Notes under the pieces: model-generated
Told to the model about the DNA's origin: nothing
The model's database searches: none
The model's input: only the letters and a program-made list of their open reading frames with translations
Source of the DNA: a virus
Length of the DNA stretch: 30,064 bases
Virus record (IMG/VR): IMGVR_UViG_3300031951_000858
Coordinates: 1 to 30,064 of that record
Reading direction: 5' to 3' (one strand)
Made by a program: the position numbers and the translations under genes
Shown: piece after piece, positions 1 through 6,986 of the stretch
Layout: each line of letters begins with the position of its first letter
How positions within the stretch are numbered: position 1 is the first letter of the stretch

Positions 1-526
1 TGTTGGTTAAAGAAGAGATTGCGTCTAATACGTGTATTGGGCTCACGAAAAAACTTGAGTGCTCGCCGACCTTAACTCCATCAAATATTATCTTAAATAG
101 AGAGTTTATCTCAATCTTAGTAAACTTCTTTTTCTCTCCAGGTGCGCCTAGAATTTCCCGGATTTCATCAGAGTCCGATACATATTTGTCAATATCGTAC
201 TGCGTAATGGTGTCGTCAATGTGATCAGAGTACTGATCTCTATCGTACAGATGATAGTGAGGTGAACTAATATCAACTTTTATGTTAAGAGACGGCCTTG
301 CATCATCGTCTGACGCATTTTGGCCCAAGTTGTAGGAGTTGTTGAAGATTTTATCAGTTTTACGAAGAGAGGCGTATCGATCCTTTCGTCTCGCTAGCTC
401 AATTGGATCGTCTTCATCGCTTAGATCGATCGGCGAATACGAATCAAAATCTTCATCTTCTGAGTAGCTGTCTTGGTCCTCAAAACCTAAATCCTCAAAA
501 TCTATTGGGTCTTTTCCGTTTTTCAT
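1..526 (-). CDS. Acidic protein of unknown function (C-terminus outside window)
   Basis: Reading on the minus strand from an ATG at 524-526, the frame stays open to the window edge (about 175 codons), so the C-terminus is missing. The first 45 residues are very acidic (many D/E, with S and Y). After that come mixed hydrophilic stretches and a more ordered part near residues 135-175 (KKKFTKIEIN, then SLFKIIF and FFVSPIHVLDA). I do not recognise a family. It lies 18 nt downstream of the gp41 helicase gene and is probably in the same transcription unit, the place where T4 carries other replisome genes such as primase gp61. I see no primase motif in the visible part. No Shine-Dalgarno sequence precedes the start. 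That the reading frame is a real gene is fairly secure; its role is unknown. Confidence 0.75.
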   Translation of the reverse strand, partial: MKNGKDPIDFEDLGFEDQDSYSEDEDFDSYSPIDLSDEDDPIELARRKDRYASLRKTDKIFNNSYNLGQNASDDDARPSLNIKVDISSPHYHLYDRDQYSDHIDDTITQYDIDKYVSDSDEIREILGAPGEKKKFTKIEINSLFKIIFDGVKVGEHSSFFVSPIHVLDAISSLTN

Positions 527-544
527 AGTGTATTCAGCGTATTT

Positions 545-2065
545 TTATTGGATCATGCTCAAAATATCATCGTAGTTCGTTGATTTTGGCTTATGCTCAA
601 ATTCACCGCCGCTTGGAACGTATGGAACGAAATTAGGCGGTAGTGTAGTTTGAGCAGTTTGATATTGACTTCGCATTTGATTCTCGAGGTTTTGAGTATC
701 GTCATCGTCTGAATAGAATTCTGACGCTGGATCGGTTTCCTCAATTAGTTTTGCAAATTCATAACTCATTCTATACATTTTGAAACTTTCATTGTAGCCG
801 CCGTCTCGATTTGCAATAAGCTTTATCTTCATTCGTTTTTCCATCGGTCCTCGAATAAGACCGAAAAGAGAATCTACTGTATGAACAAGACCAAAGGATT
901 CAGCAATATCTGACATGCTTAGATCCTGATCATCGACAGCGTCCCTTTTGATTTGAGTAGCAGTTATGATGCACCATTCGTTTCGGATTGCAACCGCTCT
1001 AAGTTCCTCAGAAATCACCTTGATCTTTTCGTAAACATTACCCTGCTCGCGAAGAGGTCTCATAAGATTGATATAGTCTACTACTATCACTGAAAACTTT
1101 TTACCGGTAGTCTGCTGAACTTTTAGAAAATAGTTTTCAACATCAATTGCTGATGCTGTACCAGTTGGAAACTCCTTAACCACCAATTCACCAAGGGTCG
1201 AAACTGTATCTTTGAGATTTTTCATTCTTGATTCAACCTCTTTCACTTGGCTTGGGTCTAGCATTGAATCGTAATCCTTGAACGGAATATCCAGAACCAT
1301 TGAGCCCAGTCGCTTCATGTATTTTCGATCGGATAGTTCAAGCGTTGCTATCCCAACGTTACAGCCGGAAACGAATGCTCGACCTGCGATATTAGAAAGA
1401 ACCATTGATTTTCCAACCTTAGGCCGGCCTTGAAAAACAACCAATGTCTTTGGATTCCAGCCGCCGCCTAAAGTCTTGTCAAAGAACTTGAAGCCGGTTG
1501 GGTTGCCTGCTTTTGAAAGCTGGATGTGATCAATTGAGTTGAAAAAATTAAGGCCCGAGTCCGCGCTCGTAAAAGAAACATTTAGCTTATCATTGAACTT
1601 TGCCCTAACCTCATCCGTGATTATTTCAACGTTATCCGGATTAATATCAGTCGTCTTAAGATACGTTAGAACGTCTATTACTGACTCATTGAGATTTTTG
1701 TAAAAGATAAACGACTTTGTGTACTTAAACAAAAAGTCGTAATTGTAGCTCGTTAGATCTACTTCAAAAACCTTATCGAATTTAGCTGCAGGTAGGTCAA
1801 GATTGGCAAGATTAGCAAGTTCCCTAAGTTCGTTTCGAGTTGGGACCTTTTTGTATTCAAGAAAAAACTTTTTAGCTTCACGATAAAGCCTTTGTAAAGT
1901 ATCATCGTTGAAGTAGTGTGCCTTGATCATTGGAATAACCTCTCTTTTGTCGAGAGAGTCATAGTTCTTAGGCTTGATTACAACATCGCCGTCGTCTTCG
2001 GTTAGAACGAAGTTAAAGATTATTTTCTCAAGCAGCTCAATATTTTCCTTAAAGTCAATCATCAT
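545..2065 (-). CDS. 41: Replicative DNA helicase, gp41/DnaB type
   Basis: This hexameric 5'-3' helicase unwinds DNA ahead of the lagging-strand machinery. Its 506 residues are close to T4 gp41 (475). The N-terminal about 180 residues are helical, as in DnaB-family N-domains. The RecA-like motor follows: Walker A GRPKVGKS at 213-220, Walker B as VIVVDY at 326-331, and the ITATQIKRDA segment near 367-376 matching the DnaB motif that ends in Q. The C-terminus has an acidic run (DDDD at 453-456) and a Gln/Pro-rich tail. The gene is last but one in a minus-strand block with UvsX upstream, the same neighbourhood as uvsX-41 in T4. The start is a double ATG; I use the outer one. No Shine-Dalgarno sequence is visible. 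The family assignment is secure; loading partner and primase are not identified here. Confidence 0.93.
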   Translation of the reverse strand: MMIDFKENIELLEKIIFNFVLTEDDGDVVIKPKNYDSLDKREVIPMIKAHYFNDDTLQRLYREAKKFFLEYKKVPTRNELRELANLANLDLPAAKFDKVFEVDLTSYNYDFLFKYTKSFIFYKNLNESVIDVLTYLKTTDINPDNVEIITDEVRAKFNDKLNVSFTSADSGLNFFNSIDHIQLSKAGNPTGFKFFDKTLGGGWNPKTLVVFQGRPKVGKSMVLSNIAGRAFVSGCNVGIATLELSDRKYMKRLGSMVLDIPFKDYDSMLDPSQVKEVESRMKNLKDTVSTLGELVVKEFPTGTASAIDVENYFLKVQQTTGKKFSVIVVDYINLMRPLREQGNVYEKIKVISEELRAVAIRNEWCIITATQIKRDAVDDQDLSMSDIAESFGLVHTVDSLFGLIRGPMEKRMKIKLIANRDGGYNESFKMYRMSYEFAKLIEETDPASEFYSDDDDTQNLENQMRSQYQTAQTTLPPNFVPYVPSGGEFEHKPKSTNYDDILSMIQ

Positions 2066-2085
2066 GATGGTTTATGCAAAAAGCA

Positions 2086-2424
2086 TTATGCTAGTAAATA
2101 GTACTTTGAAAATTCTGAATTGGGTATAAAAATAAATTCTCCGCGTTTTTCCAGAATACCTTTGGCAAGAAGATCTGACAGAATTGATTTTATTTTTGAA
2201 ACAAAAACTTCTTCATGCATGTGTTCTCCGAAAACATACTTAAGCGTCTTTGTGGAAAATTTAATGTCCTCTGGATCCCAGTCTTTACTCTTAACTTCGG
2301 TTACTCTAACGATGTGAGCCGAAACGTCAAAAAGAAAATCTTGGTGAGTTGGATAGCCGGGTACCGCCTGATGAAGACTTAGGGCATACTTTATTGGCAA
2401 GCCCCGATTAATCTTAAATTTCAT
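2086..2424 (-). CDS. Small protein of unknown function between uvsX and gene 41
   Basis: This protein has 112 residues. Its start ATG overlaps the end of uvsX by 11 nt (ATGAAATTTAA carries both the start and the uvsX stop), so translation is probably coupled. The C-terminal half, from about residue 60, has the pattern of a winged-helix fold: helix (FSTKTLKYVFG), helix (EEVFVSKIKSILSDLLAKGIL), then a beta-hairpin (EKRGEFIFIPN). That is an inference from amino acid pattern only. In T4, gene 40 lies at this position, but I see no clear similarity. Its place between recombinase and helicase suggests a role in replication or recombination, for example as a loader or mediator. This is context, not evidence. 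Confidence 0.8.
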   Translation of the reverse strand: MKFKINRGLPIKYALSLHQAVPGYPTHQDFLFDVSAHIVRVTEVKSKDWDPEDIKFSTKTLKYVFGEHMHEEVFVSKIKSILSDLLAKGILEKRGEFIFIPNSEFSKYYLLA

Positions 2425-3601
2425 AGGTTTCCTCAGTTAGATCCTCTAATTCATCGTTTTCTAAATTATCGATTCCATCCTGAGTCTCCGGAAACTTAAA
2501 TGTAGGTTTAATCACCCTTTCATCAAGTTCCTTAAGAACGTCAGCCGTAAAAAGCCTGGATGAAAAGAATTCTTTGACTGGTACCTCATCGCCATTATGC
2601 CTAATCAAATAGGTTTTGCCCAGCTTCTTGGGTAAAAAATAAAAAGGTTCGCCATTTAGCTCAAATTTTGAACAAAGCTCCTGCTCGTCAGGTTTAAGCT
2701 TGGCGAATTCTTTTTCGGTTAATTTATTGCCTCTACCAACTCCACAGTTTTCCCAAGTAACATACTGTTCAAGCCCAACATACGGATTCATACCCTTATG
2801 AAAGGATATGTGAAATTCTATGTCAATTGGCTTGGCGAGTCGATTTTTCTTGGTTTTCGACCTAACGATTATACCGGTCGTTGTTTTATTTTCATCGCGC
2901 AGAGTTCCTTTGCTCAACATTAGAATGATTGATGCTGAAAATTCCGGGCCACCGCCGCCGGCAATACCCTTTGGGGTGTATTGGTCCATTGATGCATAGG
3001 TGTGATTTGTGAAAATGAAAGGTACTCGATAATTCGATAGATCTAGCGTAAAACTCTTAAAGAGCGCCCGCATTTCCTTAGCTCGAAGACCCATATCGCC
3101 GGCATTCTTGCCCTTCTCCATGTCAGTTTTGCTCTTGTCAGTATCGAGCATACCAACCGAATCGACAAACAGCGCGATTTTTAAGCCTGGGTTCTCCTTA
3201 ATTGTTTCGATGAGGTCGTTCACGAAAAATTTGACCTCGCTGATAAGACCCATACGGAAATACTTCAATTTGGTTAGGTCAACCCCGAATTTAACGTAGT
3301 CAGACGAATCAATTGCACCCTCCGTATCAATATAAAATACAACGTATCCTTTTGCTTGTAATTCCCTGACTGCATTTAGGCACAAAAAGGTCTTGCCTGC
3401 GCCCGAATCGCCAGCTATGCCAATACTCCGAGTGTTTGGGTAGCCGCCAAAAAGAGACCCAGACATTTGTGCATTAAGAAGGTAATTACCAGTTGGTATG
3501 TACTCGTCGATGTCCGAAAATCCTCGAATTTCTATCTTGGATTTTATCTTTTTTTCAAGAAGATCGTTGAATTTCGCGAATGCGTCTAAACTTTTAGCCA
3601 T
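2414..3601 (-). CDS. uvsX: UvsX, RecA-like strand-exchange recombinase
   Basis: UvsX forms filaments on single-stranded DNA and drives strand invasion for repair and recombination-dependent replication. The protein has 395 residues (T4 UvsX has 391). Visible features are Walker A GDSGAGKT at 64-71, the DTEGAID segment near 92-98, Walker B ALFVDS at 143-148, and a glycine-rich DNA-binding loop 2 (GGGGPEFSAS) at 215-224. A conserved TNHTYASMDQY stretch lies just before loop 2. The C-terminal 25 residues are strongly acidic, as in RecA and UvsX, where the tail modulates DNA binding. It lies downstream of the Nudix-like gene after a 53-nt gap, and upstream of the small unknown gene and gp41. Walker A is closer to bacterial RecA (GxxGxGKT) than the divergent T4 version. 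Confidence 0.94.
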   Translation of the reverse strand: MAKSLDAFAKFNDLLEKKIKSKIEIRGFSDIDEYIPTGNYLLNAQMSGSLFGGYPNTRSIGIAGDSGAGKTFLCLNAVRELQAKGYVVFYIDTEGAIDSSDYVKFGVDLTKLKYFRMGLISEVKFFVNDLIETIKENPGLKIALFVDSVGMLDTDKSKTDMEKGKNAGDMGLRAKEMRALFKSFTLDLSNYRVPFIFTNHTYASMDQYTPKGIAGGGGPEFSASIILMLSKGTLRDENKTTTGIIVRSKTKKNRLAKPIDIEFHISFHKGMNPYVGLEQYVTWENCGVGRGNKLTEKEFAKLKPDEQELCSKFELNGEPFYFLPKKLGKTYLIRHNGDEVPVKEFFSSRLFTADVLKELDERVIKPTFKFPETQDGIDNLENDELEDLTEETYEI

Positions 3602-3654
3602 TATTAATTATAGTTTGATTTCAGCAATATTTTACACTGAAATTCAACCTAGTT

Positions 3655-4239
3655 TCAGCTAAAATATGAAATGAGGAGAAATGCTCCAGATAAAATCATT
3701 GAATCGGAAAAATCGCCGTTCACGACTTGATTAAAGCCTATCCGAGCTATCTCGGAAGAATCTTTTTCAAAGTTGGATTTTGATAGATTTCTAGTGAATT
3801 CCAACTTGGATTTTGGGCCGGCCAGCTTCGTTAGATCTACCGCAAAGCACTTGAATTTTGAACTAACTGGCACTGAACTAGTTATGTAGCCGAGGTAAAA
3901 AACATCATCTTCAATTACGCCGGCTTCTTCAAGATTGACGCCTGCTTCTTCCAGGAAGAGTCTAAAAACTGCGTCGTACGCTGTTTTGTCCTTACCTGAA
4001 TCAAATGAATCAGTTAAAAGAGTGACGTCCCTTTGACCAGTTGCATGATTATCGAATTTGAGCCCGTAAATCGACTTTATTTTGCCGTCCTGTGAACAAT
4101 CGAATGGTATCACGGCAATGTGGTTTGCTTTACTAACGAGCCTCTCAGCCTTATGTTGTTCTCGACTGAGAGAAACTACGTCAAATTGTCCATTTAGTAT
4201 TGGAGTAACAGTTCTGGTTATCTTAACTGGTGAAAGCAT
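3655..4239 (-). CDS. Nudix-like protein with degenerate catalytic box
   Basis: The protein has 194 residues. Residues 93-101 (RLFLEEAGV) align with the second half of the Nudix box (REUxEExGU), and the surrounding pattern fits: a strand pair before it (HIAVIPFD, then KIKSIYGLKF) and another after it (VFYLGYITS, FKCFAVDL). In active Nudix hydrolases the residue after the Arg is Glu; here it is Leu94, and the upstream Glu of the box is Lys85. Metal binding would rest on Glu97 and Glu98 only. It could be a weak or altered nucleotide-diphosphate hydrolase, or a Nudix fold reused for binding. The start codon overlaps the stop of the upstream gene by one base (TAATG), implying coupled translation. 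The gene itself is secure; the family is moderately supported and activity is doubtful. Confidence 0.72.
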   Translation of the reverse strand: MLSPVKITRTVTPILNGQFDVVSLSREQHKAERLVSKANHIAVIPFDCSQDGKIKSIYGLKFDNHATGQRDVTLLTDSFDSGKDKTAYDAVFRLFLEEAGVNLEEAGVIEDDVFYLGYITSSVPVSSKFKCFAVDLTKLAGPKSKLEFTRNLSKSNFEKDSSEIARIGFNQVVNGDFSDSMILSGAFLLISYFS

Positions 4240-4868
4240 TAAACCTTTTTCTTTTTATCCGGGTCAAGGCTCTTTTTCATTGATGATTTAATGGACTCGA
4301 CCGTTACATTATTATTTATATAGGCTGAGAGCTTATTCAAAAATTCATCCTTGTCTTGAGAGTTTGAGTACATCATCTTTAGCAAGGTTTTCGCAGGTAA
4401 TTTGATTGAAACGGTTAAATTCAAGTCTGTTTCTTCTAAAGAAAACATTCCAAAAAGATCTCCAGGATCGGATGATCTAGTATCAGCTTGAGAAGGCTGA
4501 GGTGTCTCAATCTTTTTCTGAACAACTCTTTGTTCCAGTATTTCCTTAGCAACGTCAGTTGGAATATCGGATGAAACGCTAAGCGGCTCATCTATACTAG
4601 GCACTTCGTTAATTGAAAGTATTTCGGATATTGACATAGCCGGCTGATCATCCATAATCATCATAAGGCTATTTGTTAGCTGGTCGGTCGGTAGACGCGT
4701 TCCGTCCGATAACTGCGCAATAAAACTGCCTCTATTTCCAGGTAAAACGTCTGTTACTTGAACTATTTTTCCAAGTTTTGCGCGGTCGGATGTCTTAACC
4801 CATTGAAAATTGTTTCCCCTAAAAGTATCTTTAATTGACATTAGGGAATCGATGTCGTAACCTGTCAT
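4239..4868 (-). CDS. Unknown protein directly downstream of the polymerase fragment
   Basis: I start it at the ATG at 4866-4868, giving 209 residues and a 7-nt gap after the polymerase stop. A TTG farther upstream at 4919 would add 17 residues that overlap the polymerase coding end and are only K/R/L-rich. Residues about 20-70 look like a small beta-barrel (GKIVQVTDV, then FIAQLSDGTRLPTDQL), similar in pattern to KOW/SH3-type folds. The middle (about 85-140) is rich in S, E, P, Q and T and probably disordered. The C-terminal part contains helices and ends in a lysine run (DPDKKKKV). It shows none of the PolB motifs B or C, so it is not the missing half of the polymerase, but being adjacent it could act with it. 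Function unknown. Confidence 0.75.
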   Translation of the reverse strand: MTGYDIDSLMSIKDTFRGNNFQWVKTSDRAKLGKIVQVTDVLPGNRGSFIAQLSDGTRLPTDQLTNSLMMIMDDQPAMSISEILSINEVPSIDEPLSVSSDIPTDVAKEILEQRVVQKKIETPQPSQADTRSSDPGDLFGMFSLEETDLNLTVSIKLPAKTLLKMMYSNSQDKDEFLNKLSAYINNNVTVESIKSSMKKSLDPDKKKKV

Positions 4869-4875
4869 AAACTTC

Positions 4876-6267
4876 TTAAGTATTTTTAGTAGTTTTTTCA
4901 CCTTGCGCCTGGTCTTCAAGAACCTTCATTTCTTTTTTAGTTTCAACTCGGCCGTTATACAGTCGAGTCAAGATTGCTCTTGCCGCTGAATCGAACTTTT
5001 TGGTGAAAATCGTATTATTTTTGGTTATTACAGTATCGTCAGTTTGAGCAGTAGAGGGCGAGGTTTTGCCTAAGTATGCATCTGGCGAAATGTTAAACTG
5101 TATTTGTATGTTTGGATACATTGAGGCAAAGTCAAAACAGGAAACATACTTATAGTAGCCTGGTTTGGGCTCAGCGACGTACGCGCCGTCATAGGTTGCT
5201 TCTTTTTCAACTTCACGACGATCGCTGGCCATGTACTTGCCTCTTTCTAAGAACTCTCGACACATGAGAGTTTCGGTAATATAAACAGCGCTAAACACTT
5301 TTGAAACATCAACTTTTGCAAACTTAGAGATTGCGAAAGCAACGTCAAGTAGACCAAGCTTATCTTCAATAAGCTTTACTAGAATTGTATCAATGATGTT
5401 ATACTTTACGAAATTTTCAACGTCCTGCTGAGCTTCCATCATGCTACTGTACTCATGATGAAGCTTTCGCGTACCTAGAACTAAATTTGCAATATAGTCG
5501 AGACGATAGTTTTCAACAACTTTATATGGCTTGGTGTTCATAAAAACTTCCATGTAATCCAATAGACCTAAGTGAATTGGTAGCTTTGCTTGACCGATTG
5601 TTTTTTTACATGGCATTGTCTGCATGGGCTCAATATTCAACCGCTTGCACCGGTTCAGAAGATAAATCCAGTCAAAGTTAATAACATTCCACCCTGTTAA
5701 AAAAGGAATTTTCGGCAAAACCTTATGAAAGAACGTTTGCATGAGCGAAACCTCATTCTCAAAAAAGAGATACTTTATTGTAAACTTTTGACCATGCGCA
5801 ATAAAGTATTCGTTAACTTCTGATTCCATTTGAGAAACGACATTTTGCTCAAGAGACTTCATTGTCGACATTACAAAGCAAACATTGTCCTCATTAACAA
5901 AGGTTATGAGATTGACTGGCATAAGAGCCTTGGCTGGATCTGGGAAATCGTTTGAGGTAAGCTGAATCTCAATATCCAAGTAGTATTTCTTTGGACTTAG
6001 ATCAGAGTATATCATATCGAGTTCAGATTGACTTAGCCTAGTTTGAGTTAACTCTTCTAATCTGAACCGGCTTAGCCATTTATTGGGGGATTTCTTAAGA
6101 AAACGGTTATCCCAATTTCTGAATTCAGTTGGATTTGGAGTTAAGACCCAGTTAAATAGATCGTGCTGCTGAATGGGTTTCTTAATGAAAGCAATGTTAC
6201 CAGTTTCATCGTAATATGATATTACGAGGGTTGAGTCATTGCCGTTAAATTCTGTGCTAACTATCAT
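4876..6267 (-). CDS. 43A: N-terminal part of family-B DNA polymerase (split gp43)
   Basis: It corresponds to the first half of T4 gp43: N-terminal domain, 3'-5' exonuclease and the beginning of the palm. Exonuclease motifs are intact: Exo I DIE at 98-100, Exo II GWNVINFD with Asp199, and Exo III YNIID at 289-293. The GAYVAEP segment (361-367) and palm motif A (DFASMYPNI from Asp379) follow. The frame then enters the region equivalent to the start of the fingers (ILTRLYNGRVETKKEMK) and stops at residue 463; T4 gp43 has 898. Motif B (KxxxNSxYG) and motif C (DTDS) are absent here and from everything downstream in the window. A single frameshift cannot explain this, because no polymerase sequence follows in another frame. 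A split gene is most likely, as known for some Aeromonas T4-like phages. Confidence 0.9.
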   Translation of the reverse strand: MIVSTEFNGNDSTLVISYYDETGNIAFIKKPIQQHDLFNWVLTPNPTEFRNWDNRFLKKSPNKWLSRFRLEELTQTRLSQSELDMIYSDLSPKKYYLDIEIQLTSNDFPDPAKALMPVNLITFVNEDNVCFVMSTMKSLEQNVVSQMESEVNEYFIAHGQKFTIKYLFFENEVSLMQTFFHKVLPKIPFLTGWNVINFDWIYLLNRCKRLNIEPMQTMPCKKTIGQAKLPIHLGLLDYMEVFMNTKPYKVVENYRLDYIANLVLGTRKLHHEYSSMMEAQQDVENFVKYNIIDTILVKLIEDKLGLLDVAFAISKFAKVDVSKVFSAVYITETLMCREFLERGKYMASDRREVEKEATYDGAYVAEPKPGYYKYVSCFDFASMYPNIQIQFNISPDAYLGKTSPSTAQTDDTVITKNNTIFTKKFDSAARAILTRLYNGRVETKKEMKVLEDQAQGEKTTKNT

Positions 6268-6296
6268 TTTTTATGTCAATATGTAACTATTGTACC

Positions 6297-6776
6297 CTAA
6301 TATCCACGACGTTGGCGGTCACGGTTCTCTGCGTTTTTTGCAGCATAATAGTTTGTGATGGTTTCCGGCGTAAGGCCAATCGCAATCGCTTCATTAAGCA
6401 TGAAATGCAGCTTATCGATCCACTCGTATTGTAATTCCTTAAGCTCATCTTGAGTCAAGGCAGATAGAGGCCTATCCATTGCCTCATGGTGCTTACTTTT
6501 CCAAGGTTTCCAACAACCTGGATAGGTATGGATCCCGGTTAAGGCTGCTTGAAACTCGCGATCCTCATCACGAATAGCCTCTTCGTTCCAATCAATAAAT
6601 TTCTTTAGATTTCGAATGCTTGACCTAATTTCTGTGAAGTTGTGGCCGTAGACTTCTTCTTGAATGCCTTTTTGCAAGTTAAACAGAAAGGCCAGGGAAT
6701 CTTCGCCTTTTTCTCTAATTTCTGAATATTCGTCATGCACTTCAAGCTGTGCGCACTGCTGAAAGTTATTTTCCAT
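6297..6776 (-). CDS. 56: dCTPase/dUTPase, gp56 type
   Basis: This all-alpha nucleotide pyrophosphatase hydrolyses dCTP and dUTP (and the diphosphates in T4) to dCMP and dUMP. The protein has 159 residues; T4 gp56 has 171. The match is strongest at the C-terminus, where WIDKLHFMLNEAIAIGL and then YYAAKNAENRDRQRRGY follow the T4 pattern (IDQFHFFMN..IALGM; YYLKNAENFARQDRGY). The central WKPWK (residues 91-95) is also shared. The metal-binding acidic residues probably lie in the EEAIRDEDREF helix (about 65-75) and in the WIDKLHF helix. It is the first gene of the minus-strand replication block, 29 nt before the polymerase gene. A TATAAT box 27 nt upstream may be its promoter. In T4 this enzyme keeps cytosine out of DNA that carries hydroxymethylcytosine. 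Confidence 0.9.
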   Translation of the reverse strand: MENNFQQCAQLEVHDEYSEIREKGEDSLAFLFNLQKGIQEEVYGHNFTEIRSSIRNLKKFIDWNEEAIRDEDREFQAALTGIHTYPGCWKPWKSKHHEAMDRPLSALTQDELKELQYEWIDKLHFMLNEAIAIGLTPETITNYYAAKNAENRDRQRRGY

Positions 6777-6803
6777 TTTTTATGATTATTACCATTTGCT
6801 ATT

Positions 6804-6809
6804 ATTATA
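6804..6809 (-). promoter_or_regulatory. Possible sigma-70-like -10 box for the gp56 block
   Basis: On the minus strand the hexamer TATAAT lies 27 nt before the gp56 start, in the divergent region between the replication block and the sheath gene. A TTGAAA is present further upstream, but with a 21-nt spacer, longer than the usual 16-18. The call rests on the -10 match and position only. Similar TATAAT boxes lie before GroEL, the S1-like gene and gp32. Confidence 0.3.
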
Positions 6810-6881
6810 CACGATAAGCTGATTAGGATTTTTCAAAACTACTGGTTTTTGGAAAAGTCAATATTTCGCACATGCTCTCAA

Positions 6882-6889
6882 AATAAATA
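6882..6889 (+). promoter_or_regulatory. Upstream copy of the late promoter element before the sheath gene
   Basis: The octamer AATAAATA is followed by GTTTCAAG, resembling the proximal copy at 6954 (AATAAATA followed by ACTTCAAA; 13 of 16 positions agree). The two copies are 72 bp apart and point the same way. It fits the NATAAATA consensus of T4-type late promoters. It may be a second start site for the sheath transcript or a decayed duplicate. Confidence 0.4.
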
Positions 6890-6953
6890 GTTTCAAGTAA
6901 ACAAATAGATTTGAGCAACTTTAAAAAAATTCATTTTTTAGAACTTGCTAATA

Positions 6954-6963
6954 AATAAATAAC
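6954..6963 (+). promoter_or_regulatory. Late promoter of the tail sheath gene
   Basis: AATAAATAAC ends 23 nt before the sheath start. T4-type late promoters consist of one -10 element (TATAAATA in T4, NATAAATA in marine relatives) read by gp55 with the sliding clamp. The same element at nearly the same distance precedes two other genes in this window, and a gp55 gene is present. Confidence 0.7.
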
Positions 6964-6986
6964 TTCAAAAAAAATAAGCACACAAA

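Noticed and set aside
4311-4320. Exact T4 late consensus TATAAATAAT on the minus strand
   Set aside because: It is inside coding sequence (Y-I-N-N) and 72 nt from the next start, unlike the other late elements; likely chance.
4869-4919. TTG start at 4919 for the gene after the polymerase fragment
   Set aside because: It would overlap polymerase coding sequence by 44 nt and add only a K/R/L-rich stretch; the ATG at 4868 gives normal spacing.
4876-4930. Split intein at the polymerase break
   Set aside because: The last residues before the stop show no N-terminal intein sequence (no Cys/Ser-led block), and the frame ends about 24 residues after a normal polymerase segment.
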